Positions 18,093 to 26,631 of a stretch of DNA of 64,000 bases are shown piece after piece. Every line of letters begins with the position of its first letter. Positions within the stretch are counted from its first letter, which is position 1. Source of the DNA: Roseiarcus sp963835955. Lineage in GTDB: Bacteria; Pseudomonadota; Alphaproteobacteria; Rhizobiales; Beijerinckiaceae. The position numbers and the translations under genes were made by a program. The stretch is taken from NCBI GenBank assembly GCA_963835955.1, contig CAWIHZ010000026.1, positions 124,001 to 188,000 of the forward strand, written 5' to 3'. A model generated the notes under the pieces. The model searched no databases, was not told the DNA's origin, and worked only from the letters and a program-made list of their open reading frames with translations.

Positions 18093-19508
18093 TCAGGCCC
18101 GGCGCCGGCCCCGCGCCGTCGCTCTTGGCTTCGGATAGCGTTCCGACAAAAGCTCGAACAGCGCCCGGGCCGCCTGGATCTCGCCGCCCGCGGGGCCGTG
18201 CGCGCGCGGCTTCGGGTTCCAGGAATAGACGTCGAAATGCGCCCAGGCTTTGGCTTTTTCGACGAAGCGCCTGAGGAAGAGCGCCGCGGTGATCGAGCCC
18301 GCCATGCCGGCGCCGCTGCCGGAGTTGCTGACGTCGGCGACCGCGCCTTCGATCATCGCTTCGTAGGGGCGCCAGAGCGGCATGCGCCACAGCGGATCGC
18401 GCACCCGCGCCGCATGACGTCCGATCGAGGCCGCGAGCGCGTCGTCGTCGGTATAGAATGGCGGCAGGTCGGGACCGAGCGCGACCCGCGCCGCGCCAGT
18501 CAGGGTCGCAAAATCGAACATCAGTTCGGGGGCGTCCTCGTCGGCGAGCGCCAGCGCGTCGGCCAGGATCAGCCGTCCCTCGGCGTCGGTGTTGCCGATC
18601 TCGACCGAGAGGCCCTTGCGGCTGACGATCACGTCGCCAGGCCGCATCGCGGAGCCTGAGATTGCATTCTCGACAATCGGGACCACAACCCTCAGGCGAA
18701 GGTCGAGCCGCGCCTCCATGACCAGCCGCGCCAGCGTCAGCGCCGTCGCGGCGCCGCCCATGTCCTTTTTCATCAGCTCCATTCCGGAGGCCGGCTTGAT
18801 GTCGAGGCCGCCAGTGTCGAAAGTGACGCCCTTGCCGACGATCGCCACCTTCGGCGCGTCCACGCGCCCCCAGGAGAAGTCGACAATTCTCGGCGCCTCG
18901 GCGGCCGCGCGCCCGACCGCGTGAACGAGCGGGAAATTGTCGGCGAGGAGATCGTCGCCCCGAATCATGCCGACGCTCGCGTCGAAACCCTCGGCGAGCC
19001 TCACCGCCTCCTGCTCGAGAGCGTCCGGTCCGAGCGCATTGGCCGGCGCATTGACGAGATCGCGGCCGAAGCCCATCGCCGCGGCGATGCGCTCGATTTT
19101 CGCCGCGTCGACGCCATCGGGCGCGATCAGCCGGGGCTGGGGCGCGGGATCGGCCTTGAATCGGTCGTAGCGATAGAGCGCGAGCAGGAAACCGAGGGCG
19201 GCGAGATCGGCGTCGGCGACCGCGTTGGCGAAACGGTAGACGCCTTCGGGCAGCGAGGTCGCCAGCTTGCCGGCCATGAGCGGATCGCGCATCGACGCGT
19301 CGGACGCCTCGACGCCGAACAACGCGCCGGAGAGCGCCCCGGCCCGGTCCGGAAGAAGCTGCAATCGACCAGCCTTGGGCTTGAAGCCGCAGCGCTCGGC
19401 AAAGGCGGCGGCCGGCTCGCCGATCAACGTCTTGACCGCGTTCCAGTTCTCGGCGCTGACGAACCAGACCGGCGTCGCATCCGGTGTCGGAGGGGCGAAT
19501 TGTGGCAA
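18093..19508 (-). CDS. M17 leucyl aminopeptidase family protein
   Basis: The 471-residue cytosolic metallopeptidase has the M17 C-terminal catalytic domain: VGKGVTFDTGGLDIK, ELMKKDMGGAATAL and the signature NTDAEGRL with metal-binding Asp and Glu, then DFATLTGAARVALG. The N-terminal domain (1-160) is divergent. These enzymes remove N-terminal amino acids and use two divalent metals. The gene is convergent with the antiporter gene. Confidence 0.92.
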   Translation of the reverse strand: MPQFAPPTPDATPVWFVSAENWNAVKTLIGEPAAAFAERCGFKPKAGRLQLLPDRAGALSGALFGVEASDASMRDPLMAGKLATSLPEGVYRFANAVADADLAALGFLLALYRYDRFKADPAPQPRLIAPDGVDAAKIERIAAAMGFGRDLVNAPANALGPDALEQEAVRLAEGFDASVGMIRGDDLLADNFPLVHAVGRAAAEAPRIVDFSWGRVDAPKVAIVGKGVTFDTGGLDIKPASGMELMKKDMGGAATALTLARLVMEARLDLRLRVVVPIVENAISGSAMRPGDVIVSRKGLSVEIGNTDAEGRLILADALALADEDAPELMFDFATLTGAARVALGPDLPPFYTDDDALAASIGRHAARVRDPLWRMPLWRPYEAMIEGAVADVSNSGSGAGMAGSITAALFLRRFVEKAKAWAHFDVYSWNPKPRAHGPAGGEIQAARALFELLSERYPKPRATARGRRRA

Positions 19509-19807
19509 CGGCAGGTCTCCACGGCGGAAATGCCTGGTGCGGCTTATACCGGTTTTGTCCGACCGTCATATTCCAGGGCGCTGACCGGCCATTTGCGCGC
19601 AACGGCGAGACGGGTCCGGGTGCGCCGGCTGTGGTTGCGCCCCCTTGCGCCTTTTGACAGGCTTCCCGCCGGCATGGTGAACTGTCGACCGGAAGAGCGT
19701 TCAGTGCGCCCCGGTCGGGGGAAGCGGATCTTGTCGGCGCCCGTAGTTCGAATCGGGAGCGCCACGGCCTCTTTTGACCCGGACGCCGCGGCTTTGAGGA
19801 GAATCGA

Positions 19808-21841
19808 TTGTCCGAAATCAGCGAGAATGCGAGGGTGCGCCTGCTCGGCGGAGGGGGGCCCGGTGAAAGGCCGGTTGCGCCGCTGCCCCCTCGGCCGTCG
19901 CCGCAATTGGCGTTGACGCCCGATCCGGCTCCGCCGCCATCGTTCGCCGCGGCGCCGGCAGAGCCGATATTCCTGGCCAATTCGGCCGACGGGGCTGATC
20001 TGCTCGACGCCGCGCAAGCCGTAATGCCGCTGGCGCAGATTTGCGTGACGCCGCAGGTTCAAACGCCGTTTCTGGCGGCGATCGCCGGCCCCGGCGGCGC
20101 CGGCAAGACTTTCGCCCTGGGGCGCCTGGTTCAGGCGATCGAGGCGCTTCGCCGCTCGCCATCGGAGCCGGCGAACAGCGCGCTCGCCCGGGTTGTCGTC
20201 GCCCGCGTGGACGCGGCCGACGGCGTGGAGGCGCCGATCGCGATCGCGAGCGCCGCCTATGCCGCGCTCGATCGCAGCGCCGGCGGCGTCGACTATTCGG
20301 CGCTGCTCGACGAATCGGCGCACGCGGGCGGCGATCCGCTGCGCGCCGCAAAGGCGGCGTCAGAGCGGCACGAAGAGATCGTCAGGAAACTCGAGGCGGA
20401 GCGTTCGCAAAGCGACGACATCGAGGCGCGTCGCGCGCAACTCGGCGACGCTCTGCTCTACGATACGCCCGGGTCGCGCATTGACGTGTTTGCGCGGGCC
20501 AATCGCAGCGCCATCGAGACCCGCCTGCGCCGCTTTGATCTCGCGGGGTCGGACCCGGCGGTCAGCTTTCGCGATCTGGTGCGCGACATGACGAGCCTAG
20601 GCGCGGGGTCGCGCGCGGCGATCGTCCTGCGCGGGATCTGGGCCTACGGCAGTCAGCGGCGTCTGCTGACGTGGGCGATCGTCGCCTTCGCCCTGGCCTT
20701 TGGGTTTGCGTGGCTGCACGGAGACGCGACCGCGACATCGATCGGTAACCTCAATAAATCCCTGAAGCCCGCCGCGGGCTGGATCGTAGAACATGCCGAT
20801 TGGATCGACAAGGCGTCGGAGATTTTGCTGGTTCTCGGCGCGCTGGCGCTCGCGCTCAATCTTTGGCGCGCTTTCGGCTTCTCCAGCCTGTTGTTTCGCG
20901 GCGCGCGGTTGCTCAATCACGACATTCGCGAAAGGCGGCGCGATCTGGACGCCCGGGCCGCGCAGCTCAATCAACGCGTGGCCGCGCTGTCAATAGAGGC
21001 TGAAGCCGCCGGCAGGAACGCCGAAGCGGCGGCGCGCCGCGCCGGTGGCAAGGCGGCCGCCCGCGCGCCGGGACCCGATTTCCTGGACGCGGGTCAGGGG
21101 CCTTCAGCGGACGCGCGCACGTTCCTTGTCGCGCTCAGCGAACGGATCGGCCGGGCGCCTTCCGCCGGCTCGGCGCCGGATCGACTGGTCTTCGTCATCG
21201 ACAATATCGACGCCCTGCCGCCGGAGGCGGCGGTCCAATGGATCGGCGCGGCCCATAGCGTCCTCGGGCCCGGCTGTGTCGGCCTGCTGGCGCTCGATCC
21301 GGCGCGGCTCGTCGACGCCCTCGGGGGTCCGCAGCAGGCGCGCAGCCGCTTCGACAAATGGCTGCAGCTCGTCGTCAACCTGCCCGGCAGGTTCGGCGTG
21401 AGCGGCGAGCGGCTTGTCGCCCGCCTCCTTTCGACGGCTGGGCACGCAGTCCCGCCGCAGATTGATTCGCATGTCGCCGCCCAGCTCATCGAGCCGCTTT
21501 CGAGCGCGGAAACGGCGTTGCTGACCGCGCTCGCGCCGCTCGCCGCGCGTTCGCCGCGCGAGGCCAAGCGGTTCCTCAATGCCTACAGGCTGGCGCGCTG
21601 CTCCAGTTTGCCGCGACCGGCGATGGCCCTGATGCAGGCCGTTGCCTTCGCGGGCGAGGACGCGCGGGCGGCGATGCGCGACCAACTCGCCGGCGGATCG
21701 AGCGAACTCGGCGACGTCGAAGGCCCGGCGGCGCTCGTTAGCGCCGTCAGGACCGCCCGCGCGGCCAACAACGGCGCCATCTCCCTCGAAGACGCGCGCG
21801 CGGCGGGGGAAATCGCGCGCCGCTACGCCCTTTCTCTGTGA
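19808..21841 (+). CDS. KAP-family P-loop NTPase with membrane segments
   Basis: The 677-residue protein starts at TTG 19808. A proline-rich N-terminus (1-50) precedes a P-loop GPGGAGKT at residues 94-101. Two membrane helices lie at about 285-302 and 338-360, inserted between Walker A and Walker B, which is the KAP arrangement. A charged Ala/Arg coiled stretch follows (about 370-425), then Walker B (RLVFVIDNIDAL, near 458). The C-terminal helical region contains SPREAKRFLNAYRLAR, a KAP hallmark. KAP NTPases often take part in mobile or defence-like systems, but their roles are poorly known. A TssA-type gene begins 175 bases downstream on the same strand. Confidence 0.8.
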   Translation: MSEISENARVRLLGGGGPGERPVAPLPPRPSPQLALTPDPAPPPSFAAAPAEPIFLANSADGADLLDAAQAVMPLAQICVTPQVQTPFLAAIAGPGGAGKTFALGRLVQAIEALRRSPSEPANSALARVVVARVDAADGVEAPIAIASAAYAALDRSAGGVDYSALLDESAHAGGDPLRAAKAASERHEEIVRKLEAERSQSDDIEARRAQLGDALLYDTPGSRIDVFARANRSAIETRLRRFDLAGSDPAVSFRDLVRDMTSLGAGSRAAIVLRGIWAYGSQRRLLTWAIVAFALAFGFAWLHGDATATSIGNLNKSLKPAAGWIVEHADWIDKASEILLVLGALALALNLWRAFGFSSLLFRGARLLNHDIRERRRDLDARAAQLNQRVAALSIEAEAAGRNAEAAARRAGGKAAARAPGPDFLDAGQGPSADARTFLVALSERIGRAPSAGSAPDRLVFVIDNIDALPPEAAVQWIGAAHSVLGPGCVGLLALDPARLVDALGGPQQARSRFDKWLQLVVNLPGRFGVSGERLVARLLSTAGHAVPPQIDSHVAAQLIEPLSSAETALLTALAPLAARSPREAKRFLNAYRLARCSSLPRPAMALMQAVAFAGEDARAAMRDQLAGGSSELGDVEGPAALVSAVRTARAANNGAISLEDARAAGEIARRYALSL

Positions 21842-22016
21842 AACGGGCGGCGGCGCGCGATATGGAATCCGTTCGCAGGTAGGGACCGGGCGGACCTATC
21901 GGGCCGCGAGGGTGACAAAAGCCGCGCCGGATTGTCTCAGCCGCTGGATCGCGTATCTTGCCTCGAGACCCGCTGGGCTCTGATCGCAGGGCCGGCCAGA
22001 CCCGATAGCTTTCGCC

Positions 22017-23345
22017 ATGCCCGAAGCGTCCTCCGAGCCTGCCGCCCTCGCCCCGATTTCTCCCGACGACCCTTGCGGGCCTGATCTCGATCTCGCCGGC
22101 GACGCGGAGTTCCTCAATTTCCTCGCGGCGACGGAAGGCGCTCTGCCTGGCAACTACTATGCTTTCGAGCGCGATGCGATCGACTTTCCCGCTGCGCTCC
22201 AGGCGGCTGAAAAACTGCTCACGCGCACGCTGGACGTGCGTCTGCTCGTTCTTCTCGCCAAGCTTTCGATTCTCAACCGCGACATTGCGGGCTTTGCCCG
22301 CTGGATGGCGAGCATCGCCTGGCTTTTGCGCGCCCATTGGGACCGCGCGAATCCGCGTGCCGAGGAGGGCGACTATTCCGCGCGCTTGGGGCATTTGATG
22401 ACGCTAGGCGACAACGCCGTCGTTCTGTTGCCGATCCAATACGCGCCGCTACTCGAAACCGCGCGCGACGGCGTCTTGTCCTATCGGGCCGAATTGGTGG
22501 CGATCGGCGCGGTGCAACCACGCGTCGTGACCCGGATGAACGCTCTCGGCGAGCAGGAGACGAGCGCCGAAGAGAAATTCATTTCCGCCAAATCGATCGA
22601 ACGGCTGCTGCGAGATATCGAAGTTGAGAAGCTATCGGGCGCGGTCGAGACTTTTCGCGCTCTCGCCGCCGCGGTCGATTCGATCAGGGCGACAACGATC
22701 GAGCGGGTCGGCGCCGGAAATGCGATCCACCTGCCGGGGCTCGCCAAGCTCGTCAAGGAGGTGACGGAATTCCTGTACGGCGCTTTGGTCGTGCGCGATC
22801 CCGCCCTCGCGCCGGCGCTTGCGGCGGAGAAGGACGGCGAGGCGAACGACAGCACGACGGGCGAAGCTGCGGAGGCGACGCCTTCGTCGTACTCGTCGCT
22901 CACCGACGTCGACGCCGCGCTTGCCTCCGCGCATGCCTATTTCGCCGCCGCCGAACCGTCGAGCCCGGCGCTGATGCTGATCCGGCAGGCCCGTGAAACG
23001 TTGGGCAAGAACCTCTATGACGTAATGAAGCTGCTGGCGCCCAGTCATGCCGACGCGGCGAGGGTGTTTGTCGGGCCCGACGGCGCCTTCACTGTGCCGG
23101 TGAGCAGCCTTGCGAATGCGCCGAGCCTCGAATTCCCGCACGCGGATTCGGAAGCCGCGCCCACCCGCGTCGCGGCGCTCGCGCTGATCGAGAGCGTCGC
23201 GGCCCACATGCGGCGGGCTGAGCCATCGAGCCCCGCCCCCTACCTTCTCGATCGCGCAAAGGCGCTCGCTTCGCGCGATTTCGTGAACCTGTTGCAGGAT
23301 CTGCTGCCCGAGGACGATCTGGCGTCGATGAAGAGCGGCCGCTGA
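22017..23345 (+). CDS. TssA/ImpA-type protein (type VI secretion family)
   Basis: The 442-residue protein opens with an ImpA N-terminal domain: PISPDDPCGPDLDLAGDAEF, then LLTRTLDVRLLVLLAKLSIL and WLLRAHWDRANPRAEEGDYS. Later segments AHMRRAEPSSPAPYLLDRAK and FVNLLQDLLPEDDL match the TssA C-terminal theme. TssA proteins cap or prime the sheath of type VI secretion systems. No tssB, tssC, hcp, vgrG or clpV is present here; only the KAP NTPase lies upstream on the same strand. It may belong to a split locus or work with the NTPase in another setting. Confidence 0.82.
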   Translation: MPEASSEPAALAPISPDDPCGPDLDLAGDAEFLNFLAATEGALPGNYYAFERDAIDFPAALQAAEKLLTRTLDVRLLVLLAKLSILNRDIAGFARWMASIAWLLRAHWDRANPRAEEGDYSARLGHLMTLGDNAVVLLPIQYAPLLETARDGVLSYRAELVAIGAVQPRVVTRMNALGEQETSAEEKFISAKSIERLLRDIEVEKLSGAVETFRALAAAVDSIRATTIERVGAGNAIHLPGLAKLVKEVTEFLYGALVVRDPALAPALAAEKDGEANDSTTGEAAEATPSSYSSLTDVDAALASAHAYFAAAEPSSPALMLIRQARETLGKNLYDVMKLLAPSHADAARVFVGPDGAFTVPVSSLANAPSLEFPHADSEAAPTRVAALALIESVAAHMRRAEPSSPAPYLLDRAKALASRDFVNLLQDLLPEDDLASMKSGR

Positions 23346-23414
23346 AGGCTATCGCAGAGGCAAAGCCCGCGAAATCCGGTATCGGCGCCGCACCCCGATC
23401 GAGCGGCGATTTGA

Positions 23415-24572
23415 TCAGGTTTCCGACGGCGCTCTTCCGGCGGCGGGGGGCGATCGAGCCTCTGCGACGCTCGAAGCGCGCTCGCGGATGATTTCGACCC
23501 CAACCGCGCCCTGGATGACGTCCATTTTGCGTACATTGACGCGGACGCTTCTCACCCGCGCGTGCCGCAACAGGATGGCGGCGACCTCCTCCGCCAGCGT
23601 CTCCACGAATTCGACGTGGCCGCGTCCGACGACCAGGCGAATGGCGTCGAGAATGACGTCATAAGAAAAGATCGCGCGCATGTCGTCCGCCTGGCTCGTT
23701 GCGCGACGGACCGAGGCGTCGACTTCGAACAGCACGCGCTGCGGAGCGCTGCGTTCGAAATCGTAAGCCCCAATTCGGGCGGCGACGACAAAGTCGCGCA
23801 CGAACACCCGGTCGATCTCGCTGTCACTTTCGCGTCCGCCGATTATGCCGCGAGCGAGGAGCCGCCAATCGATCTTGGGCGATGCGTCGGCCTCGGGCCG
23901 CTCGCGCGGAATGAGATCGCGAATGAGTGTGACCGCGTGCGGATCGATTTGGCCGCCGCGATCGTGATTGCGGCAAAGCGCGCCGCGGAATCCGAGCAGG
24001 TCCGGCCTCACCAGCAACAGGCGGGGGACATCGGGCGCCTCGAGCGACCCCGCGAGGCCGCTGACCAGACCGGCGGCGCGACATTGCGAACAGAACGAAT
24101 CGAGTCGCGGGACATCGAAATGGTCGAGCAGGCGGCCGCGGCTTTTGTTCCTTGTGTCGAGCATCGCGCCTTTGAAGCCGAGGGCCGCCAATTGCGGCAG
24201 CAGAGCGAAATCGGGCTCGTCGTCCGCGAACAGCATGCCGACCAGCGCGACGTCGCCCGCCAACGCCTTCAGGCCGTCGCCGCATCGCCAGATCACCCGC
24301 TGATCTATCCCGAGCTTGAGGGTGTCGACGCCCAGGGCCGCCAACGCGCGCGCGCGGTCGAGCAGGGCCGCTTCCTCGTATGGCGGATCGCCAAGCGTCG
24401 CGCTCGTTTCGCGTCGCCGCGCGAGAAGGGCGAGGACGGCCCTCGCCGTTTCGAGCGTGACGGCGCCAAGCGACCCTTTCGAGGTGTCTTTCAAATCGAC
24501 GATATCGGCGCCGAACCGCAGGACGACCTCCGCCTCGGCGGCGTCGGCGACGCTGGCGAGCATGCGCGTCAT
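23415..24572 (-). CDS. Fusion of (5-formylfuran-3-yl)methyl phosphate synthase (MfnB) and a FolB-like domain
   Basis: Residues 1 to about 235 match MfnB/DUF556, which makes the furan precursor of methanofuran. Landmarks are the lysines in DIVDLKDTSKGSLGA, VDTLKLGI and MLDTRNKSRGRLLDHF. Residues about 255-365 match dihydroneopterin aldolase/FolB (VRDFVVAARIGAYDFER, then FVETLAEEVAAILL and VNVRKMDVIQGAVGVEI). In methylotrophs methanofuran-type cofactors carry formyl groups in the tetrahydromethanopterin-linked oxidation of formaldehyde. The fusion suggests linked synthesis of furan and pterin cofactors. It is divergent from pqqA, which also serves methanol oxidation. Confidence 0.88.
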   Translation of the reverse strand: MTRMLASVADAAEAEVVLRFGADIVDLKDTSKGSLGAVTLETARAVLALLARRRETSATLGDPPYEEAALLDRARALAALGVDTLKLGIDQRVIWRCGDGLKALAGDVALVGMLFADDEPDFALLPQLAALGFKGAMLDTRNKSRGRLLDHFDVPRLDSFCSQCRAAGLVSGLAGSLEAPDVPRLLLVRPDLLGFRGALCRNHDRGGQIDPHAVTLIRDLIPRERPEADASPKIDWRLLARGIIGGRESDSEIDRVFVRDFVVAARIGAYDFERSAPQRVLFEVDASVRRATSQADDMRAIFSYDVILDAIRLVVGRGHVEFVETLAEEVAAILLRHARVRSVRVNVRKMDVIQGAVGVEIIRERASSVAEARSPPAAGRAPSET

Positions 24573-24867
24573 TGCGTCGGCTCCAAGCAGGGGCTCCAGA
24601 TTGCGCCTGCCCCGACATCGATGATCAACATTCCAAATCTCGCAACCCGAATGCGCCGCCGGGCGAGCGCGTCGAGAGAGCTTGTAGCACGCATTCCGGC
24701 CGTCCGCCTGCGGCGCCTTCCCTGCTTATTCGATGTCGAGATCGCCCACGGGGGCAAAGGCGATCGACGGAACGACAGGGGCAGGTGACGAGGCCCTTGC
24801 GAGGTGCTAGGGTTCGAGCAGGCGGCGCTAATTTAGGCGCGCCGGACGGAAACTCGAGGAGACCACG

Positions 24868-24945
24868 ATGAGTTGGAGCACCCCAGTCGTTACCGAAGTT
24901 TGCGCTGGCATGGAAGTGACGGCGTATCTTTCCGCCGAAATGTGA
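24868..24945 (+). CDS. pqqA: PQQ precursor peptide PqqA
   Basis: A 25-residue ORF begins at ATG 24868 with GAGGAG seven to eight bases upstream. The peptide MSWSTPVVTEVCAGMEVTAY ends with LSAEM. Glu16 and Tyr20 form the E-x-x-x-Y pair that PqqE cross-links to build pyrroloquinoline quinone, the cofactor of methanol dehydrogenase. No pqqB, C, D or E follows, so this is a stand-alone copy. Several methylotrophs carry extra pqqA genes. A stem-loop begins 15 bases after the stop. The next genes downstream encode PQQ-linked alcohol dehydrogenase system proteins. Confidence 0.92.
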   Translation: MSWSTPVVTEVCAGMEVTAYLSAEM

Positions 24946-24959
24946 ATCTGCCGCGCTAG

Positions 24960-24982
24960 GCGACCCTTTAGTAACGGGTCGC
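24960..24982 (+). terminator. Stem-loop just downstream of pqqA
   Basis: GCGACCC pairs perfectly with GGGTCGC across a nine-base loop. It lacks a T run, so it may stabilise the short pqqA transcript or cause partial termination. Such a structure helps produce pqqA in excess over later genes. Confidence 0.6.
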
Positions 24983-25005
24983 AGCAGCGCCGTTGGCAGC
25001 CTGCG

Positions 25006-25020
25006 CGGCGCGAAGCGCCG
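25006..25020. repeat. Second short hairpin downstream of pqqA
   Basis: CGGCGC-GAA-GCGCCG is a perfect six-base-pair stem with a three-base loop, followed by four A residues. On the minus strand this would be a hairpin preceded by a T run; its role is unclear. The rest of 25021-25386 shows no gene I can support. Confidence 0.4.
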
Positions 25021-25325
25021 AAAATATGAATAGCGGCTGCAAGGCTAATGCCCTGCGGCGGAGGGGCGAGTTATTGCGCCGTTTCACCGGCCGCGATACG
25101 GAAACTTGATCGGCGCTCTCGGGACTGACGCCGGGCGGCCAGGAGAATGTGAACGCGCGCGTTCACTATAGCACGCCGCGGCGTTGGGTTCCGGAAGGCC
25201 CGACTCTGAATTCAATTTCGAGCGGCCGTTGCTCGCCCTGGGCGACTGGTTGATCTGACTTTAGGCGCGATCGCTGTCGCAGGCGCGCCGCGGTCGGCGA
25301 GGTTGGGCGATTCTCGTTCGCCGTC

Positions 25326-25359
25326 CCTCCACAAAGGGCCCGCCTCCACAAAGGGCCCG
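25326..25359. repeat. 17-bp tandem duplication
   Basis: CCTCCACAAAGGGCCCG occurs twice head to tail with no spacer (25326-25342 and 25343-25359). It lies just upstream of the likely start of the PQQ_ABC binding protein gene. It could be a slippage duplication or a repeated operator. Confidence 0.85.
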
Positions 25360-25386
25360 AGATTCGCGTCCCCGAGGGAGGATGGT

Positions 25387-26631
25387 TTGTCGTCTGCGAA
25401 GTTGGCGTTCCGGTGGGAATGGATGCGCCGGGGGCGCTTGCCCGGCTGGCTACGGGCCGTAGGCGCCGCCGCGCTCGCCGTGATCGCCGTGGTCTCGCTC
25501 GCAAGGGCCGATACCCTTGAAGTCAAGGTAGGCGTCCTGCGCCAGACGCACAGTCGCGAGACAATCTCCATCCTGGACATTCCCCCTGCGGACGACTTCA
25601 TCGCCGGCGCGCGTATGGGAATGTCGGACGACAACACCACCGGACAATTCCTCGATCAGTCGTTTTCGATCGTCGACGCGAAGCTCCGGCCCGACGAGGA
25701 TCCGATCGCGCCGCTCAACGCCATGCTCGCCGCCGGCGTCCGTTATTTTGTCGTCGATTTGCCCGCGGACAAGCTCCTTGCCGTCGCCGACGCGGCCCGC
25801 GCCAAGGACGCTTTGGTCTTCAACGCCGGCGCGCCCGACGACCGGCTGCGCGAGGAAGATTGCCGCGCCAACGTGTTTCACACCGCGCCGACGCGCTCGA
25901 TGCTAACGGACGCGCTCGCTGAATATCTGATCTGGAAGCAATGGCCGCGCTGGCTGCTCGTGGTCGGTTCGCATCCGGAGGACAAGCTGCTGGGCGATGC
26001 CTATCGGCGCTCGGCGCGCAAGTTTGGCGCCAAGATCGTCCAGGAGCGGGTATATCAGGATACCGGCGGCGGCCGGCGATCGGATTCGGGGAGCGTCCAG
26101 GTGCAGCGGCAGATGCCGGTTTTCACGCAGAACGCGCCGGGTTACGACGTTCTCGTCGCCGCCGACGAAAACGAGGTCTTCGCCGGCTATCTGCCCTATC
26201 GCACCTGGGATCCCCGGCCCGTCGTCGGCTCGGCGGGGCTGCGGCCGACGAGTTGGGACCCCTCTCACGAACTCTGGGGCGCGGTCCAGTTGCAGAACAG
26301 GTTCGAACGCATGTTCAAGCGCGGGATGAACGCGCGAGACAATCAGGCCTGGGTCGCCATGCGCATGATCGGCGACGCTGTCGCCCATACGCGCTCGAGC
26401 GATACGAAGACCGTGCGCGACTACATTCGCGGACCCGACTTCGCGATCGGGGGTTTCAAGGGGGAGAAGCTGACCGTTCGCTCGTGGAACCAGCAGGTGC
26501 GCCAGCCGATCCTGCTGACCGACGGCAGGGGAACCGTCTCGGTTTCGCCACAAGAGGGGTTTTTGCACCAGAAGACCGCACTCGACACGCTGGGCCTCGA
26601 CCAGCCGGAGACGAAATGCAAGCTTCATTGA
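25387..26631 (+). CDS. PQQ-dependent alcohol dehydrogenase system, ABC-type substrate-binding protein
   Basis: The product resembles the family of periplasmic binding proteins found beside quinoprotein alcohol dehydrogenases (PQQ_ABC_bind). It has a signal peptide (WLRAVGAAALAVIAVVSLARA) and a body with VGVLRQTHSRETISILDIPP and DVLVAADENEVFAGYLPYRT. I prefer TTG 25387, preceded by AGGGAGGA; ATG 25423 is the alternative. Its stop overlaps the start of the beta-propeller gene by 16 bases, indicating translational coupling. The ATPase and permease partners known elsewhere are not adjacent here. The substrate is unknown. Confidence 0.83.
   Translation: MSSAKLAFRWEWMRRGRLPGWLRAVGAAALAVIAVVSLARADTLEVKVGVLRQTHSRETISILDIPPADDFIAGARMGMSDDNTTGQFLDQSFSIVDAKLRPDEDPIAPLNAMLAAGVRYFVVDLPADKLLAVADAARAKDALVFNAGAPDDRLREEDCRANVFHTAPTRSMLTDALAEYLIWKQWPRWLLVVGSHPEDKLLGDAYRRSARKFGAKIVQERVYQDTGGGRRSDSGSVQVQRQMPVFTQNAPGYDVLVAADENEVFAGYLPYRTWDPRPVVGSAGLRPTSWDPSHELWGAVQLQNRFERMFKRGMNARDNQAWVAMRMIGDAVAHTRSSDTKTVRDYIRGPDFAIGGFKGEKLTVRSWNQQVRQPILLTDGRGTVSVSPQEGFLHQKTALDTLGLDQPETKCKLH

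Noticed and set aside
17155..19980. Very long minus-strand open frame (941 codons) across the antiporter and aminopeptidase genes
   Set aside because: It is a GC-rich shadow: Arg/Ala-rich, without domain motifs, and it lies over well-supported genes in other frames.
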